A DNA stretch of 64,000 bases from Lota lota (lineage: Eukaryota; Chordata; Actinopteri; Gadiformes; Lotidae): assembly GCA_026745465.1 (NCBI GenBank), contig JACYXH010000575.1, positions 1,496,001 to 1,560,000 of the forward strand, in the 5' to 3' direction. The notes under the pieces were generated by a model, which was not told where the DNA came from, made no database searches, and saw only the letters and a program-made list of their open reading frames with translations. Both the position numbers and the translations under genes were made by a program. This document shows positions 47,835-64,000 of the stretch, in pieces. Numbering within the stretch: the stretch's first letter is position 1; every line of letters starts with the position of its first letter.

Positions 47835-48384
47835 TGTGTGCATGCGTGTGTGTGCGTGCGTCTCTGTGTGTTTGTGACGGGCTTCCCCATCATCCCTGCA
47901 GCTGACCTGAGCGTGGAAGACGTAATTACTGGTTGTGATCAACAGTGTGATAAAACTGTTGGGTTTTGCACAAAGCAACCGGTGGCCTGTTGTGTGTCTG
48001 GCTTGGGGCTCCTAGTTGTTACCTCAGTGAGTAAAGAGAGGTGAGTGAGCAGAGGCCCTCTAATTCACGTTTTGCAGTAGAGTTGAAGAAGAATCCCCTG
48101 CTGGAGCAACACCTGTTAGTTATCTCTACACGGAAAGTCTTCATTTGATAATGAAACGAACAGGTGAAATATTTTCCATGTTGGTGTTGTTATCGGTCAA
48201 AGTTACCAGTTAGTGAAAATTACAGTGGCGGCGGAAGCCAAACGTTAACTCAAATATTGTGTGAATGATTCTCGTCTGAAGCAGTTGAACAGTCTCACGG
48301 TCTCTTCCATGCTACACACTGGGATACCATTCATGGGTCTAGATACAGCGCCCACCGTACGGCCTCAGACCTTAACACATTGAT

Positions 48385-48512
48385 GCTGATGCAGATCGTT
48401 TAAGTGGTGAGGGTGATGGGAGCCCCAGCTGAAAGGTTCTGCGTTTGATCCCCAAAGTCCAGTCTAACTGCAGGCATCCCCGGGCAAGATGGCCAGCTCA
48501 TTAATTACACAC
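48385..48512 (+). mobile_element. Diverged tRNA-derived SINE
   Basis: GGGTGATGGGAGCCCCAGCT, GGTTCTGCGTTTGATCCCC (B-box-like) and CAGGCATCCCCGGGCAAGAT followed by GCTCATTAATTACA match the tRNA-derived SINE pattern common in fish. It is too degenerate to be a functional tRNA. Confidence 0.45.
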
Positions 48513-48534
48513 ATATTAACACTAAAAGGAATAA

Positions 48535-48621
48535 TGAAGGAAGGAAGGAAGGAAGGAAGGAAGGAAGGAAGGAAGGAAGGAAGGAAGGAAGGAAGGAAGG
48601 AAGGAAGGAAGGAAGGAAGGA
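48535..48621. repeat. (GGAA)n tetranucleotide array
   Basis: About 21 perfect AAGG units. Confidence 0.98.
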
Positions 48622-49754
48622 AAAACAATTAATGACTTAATAGTAGTGTAATAGTAATGTCTTAATGTTAGCTCGTTTTTTCCTGCCAAATGGGTGCATG
48701 CATTCAATGTGTACACAAGCGACCATTGTGGACACGCTGCAGACATTTCACACGGTGTATTGATGCGCCTTGTTAGGGGGCGGAGGTTTGTGGCGCACCA
48801 TCACTGCTGAGAGAGATGGAGGTGGAAGTGGAAACTGAAGCCAAGAGATACATCGAGCTAAAGGTCATAACGGTGAGACGCTCGTGAAACAAATGCTATT
48901 TGTGTGACTCCATTTGAACTGCGCCTTTCCAGCAAAATGTCATCTTCATTAGGGCTAACGGGGTGTTACGGAGAACCTACACTCTGTAATGCAGGCCTTG
49001 AATGTGGTCACTGCACTGGTGAAAAAGGAGTTGATTTTTTTTTTGGGCTGCTGAAAGTTGTATTCAAATGAACCAGTACATCTCTGCCAGTCAACTCAGA
49101 TTCTGAATGAGTAACATCATCAAATCCCTTGTGTGTTTGTTGTCACCAATGACATGTTCACTTAATTTCAGTCCCAGATTATTTCAAATGGATTGTGTTT
49201 GAAGGATGTGATGACTTTTGACACATGCTTGCACGCGTTTAGAAAAGTTACATTAGTGCAACCATCAAGGTGATAATCCACTTGTCCTTGATTCAGGAGC
49301 TATATTTGATAAAGATGTATGGCATGCAGAGGTCTGTGAAGATGTCTCGCGATTGCCATAAAACAAGGCCAATCTATGCGCCTCTTGAACTTTGTTGGAG
49401 GGAGTGGTAGTTTGGAGTCGGCCAGAGAATTGTGGGAAACGTTGCAGAGTGACGACCCAGGTGCTCGCGCTCTGTGATCTTGGCTAATAATGATCTTCTG
49501 AACGAAATAACAAGAAACAGCTGAGCCTGTAATCAACACGTAGCCTACTCTTATGTCCGTGCCGTTCAGCATTCTGAACGGAAAAGCTGTAGATTCCACG
49601 CGTATTCTCAGCCGTTGTCGTTTGATACTCAATTGTAAAACATATTTTTTCCCCCTTCATGTCTGATCAAAGGCCCTATAGCATGTAGGCTAGGCTAGCG
49701 GTGTAAGGGTGAGGGTGCACTACCGTTTCTGCAGGTTGCAGGCACTGTCCCGAT

Positions 49755-49755
<1 letters not shown>
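48622..49755. other. Spacer upstream of frem2, nothing recognised
   Basis: Unique sequence with only short ORFs. No exon, RNA gene or mobile element identified. Confidence 0.4.

Positions 49756-49792
<37 letters not shown>
49756..49792. repeat. Poly-C run of 37
   Basis: Uninterrupted C run about 930 bp upstream of the frem2 start codon. Confidence 0.9.
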
Positions 49793-50101
49793 ATTCTCTG
49801 TGTTTTATTGGAGGGTTTACTGGAAAACAGTAAATACCATTTATCTCTCCTGGAGACCTCAACTCTGCCCCTCTCTGTTGCCTGTGGTGATGCGGTGAGA
49901 TTTTATTTTCGGTATACATCTTTACCATCTAGATTGATAACGGCAGGGTCATCGCTTTCAGGTCTACAGGGAGATTCATAAAAACAACATTGGCTTGAGG
50001 GAAGGTCAGCGCTTTTTGTTATTATTGTCTCTATCTGATTAAAGCTATATAAATCTCTCCATCTCTCTCCCTCTCTCAATTTGCTTTTCCTCTCTCCAAC
50101 A

Positions 50102-50217
<116 letters not shown>

Positions 50218-50529
50218 GACTGGATATTAAAGAACTGTCACCTATACAACATGTTTATTGTTTGTTTCTATTATTTTTCTTTTATTCGGTCTTTTCCCCC
50301 CTCCGTGCACTCTGTTTTCCGCTCTCTCTGTCCTCCAGCTTTACGGGCAGTCATCAGTGTAATCAGTTGGATGTGAATAGCAATCGTGGTGGATGCTCAG
50401 ACCCCACCTCTCAGAGAACGTCAGTGCAGCTATCCATTCACAACGAGGCGGTGGAAACAAGCCTTTCAGCATGGGCCAATAAACTAAACAGACGGGCGGT
50501 AGGGGTTTCACGCCGGCTGGCAATGTTTG

Positions 50530-50723
50530 AAGTTAAAACTCCTCGCTGTTCTAGCTGAGTTGCCTATGTCGCCTCCCAGACCACGTTTGTACCGGAGTCC
50601 TCGCTTGGACATGCTGTGACTCCCCGCGCATTGGATGCCATGTTTTAGAAGCGGAGTTTTAATTCAGCATCACTTGGATATTATTGTCTGTTTTTGGTCG
50701 TTTAGGAGGATACATCCGCTGCC
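50530..50723 (+). promoter_or_regulatory. frem2: Probable frem2 5'UTR and proximal promoter
   Basis: The 190 bp before the start codon are unique sequence without TATA at a standard position. The ATG context is GCTGCCATGATG. Placing the promoter here assumes that the start codon lies in the first exon, as in mammalian FREM2. Confidence 0.35.
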
Positions 50724-58988
<8,265 letters not shown>

Positions 58989-60531
58989 GTAGGACACAGC
59001 TTGCTTTTTCAAGTCAAAGTGTGAAAATCTGAGTTGGTTATTTTACTGGGAAATCGGAGCAATCAGGCGCTCCTTTGTTGGATCAAAACAAAAACAAAAC
59101 GAACAGGGCAAATTACAATCTTAAAGAACACATGTTGGATTCTGCTGGGAACAAGCGTGATGGTTACCACAAGCAGGCTGTTATTATCAAACTACATGAA
59201 TGAGGAAAATCGTTTAGTCTTTATCAATTTTCATCCCCATTATCGCAGGTAAATCTCTACCAAACAAACCTTTTTTTAGTTCATCCCCAGATACAAAATA
59301 ATAACCGGTAGCAGTGCTGCCAGTATAGCAGCCATTTGCAGCTGTAATGTTCGCATCATGGGACATGTAGAACTAATGGCTTTGATGCATCAACAAAAAA
59401 AGATTTCTCACTTTCAAGAAAAAGATAAATGAGATCACTGCTTCTCGGGATAGAGTCACCAGGATATATTGTCATCCAGGCAAAGAAAATGGGTTGGTGT
59501 TCAAAGTTACTTTTGAATAAAAACGTTTTTTGTCTTCTGTCAAGAATCTATGTGTTACGCGAACACAGTCATCATCAATCGTTTTTCCTTAACTCAAACC
59601 CTTTTTTTTCTTCATTTCATCTCATTGTCAGACTTCTATATTGTCAAAGAAAGATGGAGCTGTGTTAAATAAAAGCGCAATGCTTTTACTTAGCTGCTAA
59701 TGGTTTCGGGAATAAGTACTTGATCCATTTGACAAAGCTTGCCACCTTGACGCGCTAATGCACCTACCGCCAGCGCTGTGTAGAATGCCGGGGAAAACAG
59801 ACCAGATTTGGCCAGCCATTTGTCTGTGGGGCCTGCCTGCCGTTCTCTTTGGGTTATGTGGCACGTTGAATTGAACGATGTTATCTAGGGTAAAAAGGTT
59901 TAAGATGCCCTGAATTAAGATGCCTCTCTAAATTCACGCCGTTGGCTCTCCTGGCCCACTGTTGTCTTTGTGAGACAGACAAGGCAGCAGGTGTTTCGGG
60001 GTTGAACGAAACAAGGTTGGGTGTCATGTCCTGCATTGAGCAACGCTGTCAATCACGCCGTTCACGCCGTTCGCATAAAGCTCAATTGGCATGAATGAGT
60101 GTTTCCGTGGTAGACGTGATTGTTCCCCATAGACTACGCCACGATTCTGCCAGTTCGTCTCTTCCTCTGCGCAGGCTGCGCGTAGCTCTGTTGTCCTCGG
60201 CGACTTGGCTGCTCGGTGCTGCTCCAATTCTGAGGCCCGGTTCAGGAAAGCACTGTTTTCTGATGCAAATAGAACACCGAGACGGTTCAGCGTTGAAGCG
60301 TCTCCTGATGGATGTACTCTCTGAGAGGCAGCGCCGGAGCCAGACGCATGAATGTCTTTCGTGGACGTTTATTTAATCCTTGCCGACTCAGGTGCTGACC
60401 GTTCCAATTACAACGTATAAATGAATTTGTGTGGAGGATAGAGAACGAGTGAGAGAAAGAGAGAGAAAGAGAGAGACAGACAGAGAGAGAGAGATAGAGA
60501 GAATGAGAATTGATATATATAGAGGGAGATA

Positions 60532-60692
<161 letters not shown>

Positions 60693-61379
60693 TTCTATTT
60701 TCTTTATATCCTCCTTTTCATTTTACCCATATCTTTCTGTGTGGTTGTGTTTTGTATGTCTGGTCTTTATCGCACCAAAACACCGTAACAAAGTGCTTGT
60801 ATGTGAAAGCGTACATGGCAATACAAGTCTGATTCTGAGAGGTGAGGAAAGAAGAGGCTAGAAAGGGGGAGACAGTGAGTGATGTGAGTGAGACACTTTC
60901 GGCGTTATCCAACAGGCAGTTTGAGCAGCAGAGACAAAGATTCAGAGGTGTTTCCGTGGAAGTGTCACTATCTGTAAGAAGCCTAAAATACTTCTGTTTA
61001 AAATGCAGTGTTATGCCACTTCTGCCTGTGCAAGAAAAACCCAAACATCAAATCCTGCAGCGCAGGGAGTTAACAGAGCAGTAGAACGGTTCCTCTGCTC
61101 TTTCTCATCTGCTTTGCAATCCACAGAGAATAGGTTAAATAGCAATAGTACAACACTGAATCATCATCCTTGAAAATAAGTCCAAAATGAAAAATGGAAT
61201 TATGAAATGTGTGGTTAGAGTTGGTCTTAGATTAACATACCAAAGCAATCATTCCAGCTTTGACTGGAGAAAGTTGTTGTTGAAGTAGTTATTATTAGTT
61301 ATTATTTGTGTCTCCATTTCTTCACGTCAGCTTTGAGTACCGGCTTTTAACATTTTACATAATTGATGCAAAAAAGAAC

Positions 61380-61757
61380 AATGGAATCACTTCATTTATT
61401 AGCCTTTAGTTAATGATGAACTAACATAAGCCTTCAGTTAATGATTAACTAATCATTGAAAAAACATGTATATACTTTTGTAGATGATTAATAATTTCTA
61501 TGTTAAAGGAATTACATTTTTCCACCAGCTGTGCTTTTGATTAGCCATTACAAGCTTTGTCCAAATAGACCCTCTAGTGACATCACAAGTGGGTTTGTCC
61601 AACCAGATGTATGATGGATCGATCAGCCTACCAGTTGGTACATTCCAGTGGTTAGGCTCTTTCATCTACAAATGTATATTAATGTTTTGTTGATGATTAG
61701 TTATTCATCAACTAAAGGTAAATAACTTATGACTGAAAGTTATCATAAAGTGTTACC
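61380..61757. mobile_element. Possible MITE remnant
   Basis: AT-rich segment with repeated TTAGTTAATGATGAACTAA-like words at the left and GATGATTAGTTATTCATCAACTAA on the right, ending TCATAAAGTGTTACCC, an end motif common in non-autonomous DNA elements of fish. The left terminus is not clear. Confidence 0.35.
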
Positions 61758-63117
61758 CAAACGCAGTATTTTACTGTAGGTTTCTGAAATTGAGTGTCAC
61801 ATTTAATGGCATCCCAGCAGTTATATCATAATTTCCTCTGATAAACATAAGACATACCGGGTTAATATGCGAGAAAAATGTTCACGTGAGACGACAATAC
61901 AGGGTTTCATGCTGTAATTGGGACACATAGTCGCTTAAATTCTCCGCTAAAGGTAACGCACGTATTTTGGTGGACCCCATCCAGAGGAAAAAGCAGGAAG
62001 CCGTGCCGAAACCACCACTAAACATGCTCATTCGCCTCATGCTGGTGTTTGAACGTAGCTCGAGCGTGTCTCTGTAACGCACCTGCACGCACATGGTCTC
62101 GCACGCACGAGGGAGCGTTTGCTGTAGGCCAACGAGAGTGTCAGGCCCGGGGCGAAAGGGAAGCGTTTGATATTTCAGCAGCCAGGCGATGCCTGCAGTA
62201 ATGAAAGGCCCTGAGTGTGAGGATCTGTCCAGCGCTCTCGGGCAGCCGCTGGTAATTACGTGAGCCTATTACAGGCTTGTAAGCAGGGGGGGGGGGAAGA
62301 GTGGCAGGGAAGATTGGAGCCCCCTCTGTCACACCGCATCCAGGTGGGATGGCTGTTGTTAACTGTAAGAGCACAGGATAGAAACCCGGGCTCTTTCCCA
62401 TGGTGGTCATTGGTGGAAATGAATGACACACAGCCCATCTTTGCTCAGTGTTTACCTTTTTGCTGGCCAAGACTGCTACACTTTGATTCCCGTTCACCTA
62501 AGAGTTCCCGCCAGTTGCCATAGCAGGAACTGGAGGTACCAGGCAGGAGGTTTTGGTGTGGTAAAACCTTTTCAACCCATACTGCTGCCCCTCTTAAAGA
62601 CTCAACATAAATCAGGAGGTTCAGACGGTAAATGTTGACGTCTTATTTCCGTAGTTGTTCAAAATGGCCGTCAATGTTTGCCGCGACAAAATAAACCTTA
62701 CCCTTTGACTTCCTCACCACGCCTCCTTTCCTCGTTCTCTTTGTCTGCGTCTGTGACTTTGGTTAAAACCTCACATCCCTTTTGTTCCACTTCTGTTTCT
62801 TCTACTCTACTCGTCTGCAGTTCCTGACATGCTAGTGTGCGCCCTCACAACAAAACGTACCCCTTAAAATATCTCCCCCAGGGGATATTTTGCCCAAATC
62901 GCAACCGACTTCCAACTGAATCAATACACCTAGCGAGGTAATGTCTCTATTTGTCGCCTTCGACAGCGCCTCCATATGAAGTCTAAAAACGAATGGGTGG
63001 CCTTTCGCGCTACGTTTTACTTTCTTTGCCCTTTCTATTTCCACTTTATTTGTAGAAAGGTAAAGAGAGACTGTTGTGACAGAGACCGTTTTTCTGTCAT
63101 TCAGCTGTGTATCTGTG

Positions 63118-63118
63118 G

Positions 63119-63164
<46 letters not shown>

Positions 63165-63375
63165 ATTCGTCTGAGTGCGTGCTTGAGTGTGTGATTGTGA
63201 GTATGTGATTGTGTGTGTGTGTGTGCACTCTTCTGAGTGTGTGCGTGTGTGATTATGTGTGTGCGTGTGTGTGTGTGTGTGGGTATGTGTTATTGTGTGT
63301 GTGCGTGCGTGCGTGCGTGCGTGCCTGTGTGATTGTGTGTGATTGTGTGTGTGTGTGTGCGTGTGTGATTGTGTG
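63118..63375. repeat. Degenerate (GT)n arrays with (GCGT)n
   Basis: GT arrays broken by GTGTGATTGTGTG units, plus a GCGTGCGTGCGTGCGTGC stretch near 63302-63322. Confidence 0.9.
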
Positions 63376-64000
63376 CAGGCCCACTAGAAGCTTTGATTTG
63401 TGTCTGCTTTCTTTCTCTTTCTTCACCACTAAAACACTGATTATGACTTTTGTTCATAATTTATCACACCGATCCAACAGATAGAAATCTGCATCTGAAA
63501 CGCCGGTCGTCATGACCACATGATCCTGTTGGATCGAGCTATGACAGAACAATTAAATATTTGAACCGACAGACCTCAGGAATCGATTCAGCGAGATACA
63601 CTCGAGGGTGACCCCTGTCCAGACTTGAAACGCATTAGCGGCAAAGTGTTGATTTTGCAGCTCTCCCCATTATCTCTATGTGATATCTTGCTTGCTGGAG
63701 GGCTGCAGTTGACAGACCGGACATGTCCCCTAAAAACCCCAGGAGCAAGCCTGCACTCGCTATTTCCATGGATACCAATTGTCCTTGTTAACCCCTGTGA
63801 CCCCCATTGTTAACCTGCCAAAACAACGTTTACCTTTTCAGACACGCGCACACACTGACTCACTCACACATGCACTTAGAAAGGTTGTTTTTCCCGTCCT
63901 GATCTGCATGTGATAGGGTGGTGTTCCTTACAGCACGGTTCCAACAGGTCTGCACGTCTCTATCTACGCCTTCTCCTCGTCAGCCCGCCATCTTACCAAA

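Noticed and set aside
48430..48470. tRNA gene suggested by a B-box-like sequence
   Set aside because: No intact cloverleaf or A box in place; fits a decayed tRNA-derived SINE.

Overview
The window is vertebrate nuclear DNA, almost certainly from a ray-finned fish. It has spliced genes with GT-AG introns, fish-type SINE tails and an exceptional load of long (CA)n, (CT)n, (GACA)n and poly-C/G tracts. Such dense dinucleotide repeats resemble what is known of codfish (gadid) genomes, but that assignment is an inference. There is no bacterial or organellar gene content.

I can support four protein-coding genes, in the order trpc4 (minus, 5' end only, runs off the left edge), ufm1 (plus, complete), an NNMT/INMT/PNMT-family methyltransferase (minus, complete coding part) and frem2 (plus, first two coding exons, runs off the right edge). 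From memory, TRPC4-UFM1-FREM2 is also the order and orientation on human 13q13.3, so this looks like a conserved block. I recall no methyltransferase between UFM1 and FREM2 in human.

Layout: 1-1333 trpc4 intron with a minisatellite; 1334-2151 two trpc4 coding exons encoding the cytoplasmic N-terminus; about 2.2-33.9 kb intergenic DNA, mostly microsatellites, minisatellites, transposon remnants and AT-rich unique blocks; 33.9-39.3 kb ufm1 in six exons; 39.3-40.8 kb spacer; 40.8-43.1 kb the methyltransferase; 43.2-50.5 kb spacer with a possible LTR fragment, a dispersed repeat and a SINE remnant; 50.7-58.99 kb frem2 exon 1 (about 5 kb, CSPG repeats) and exon 2; 59-64 kb frem2 intron 2.

The genes do not form a pathway: TRPC4 is a cation channel subunit, UFM1 a ubiquitin-like modifier linked to ER homeostasis, the methyltransferase uses S-adenosylmethionine on a small amine or pyridine, and FREM2 is a basement-membrane protein of the Fraser complex. 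I found no clear undescribed biological system. The best leads are a UFM1 precursor with an 11-residue C-terminal tail, a ufm1 start codon split by an intron, a (GT)n tract abutting a ufm1 splice acceptor, and a 1-kb transposon-like element built from alternating palindromic hexamers.
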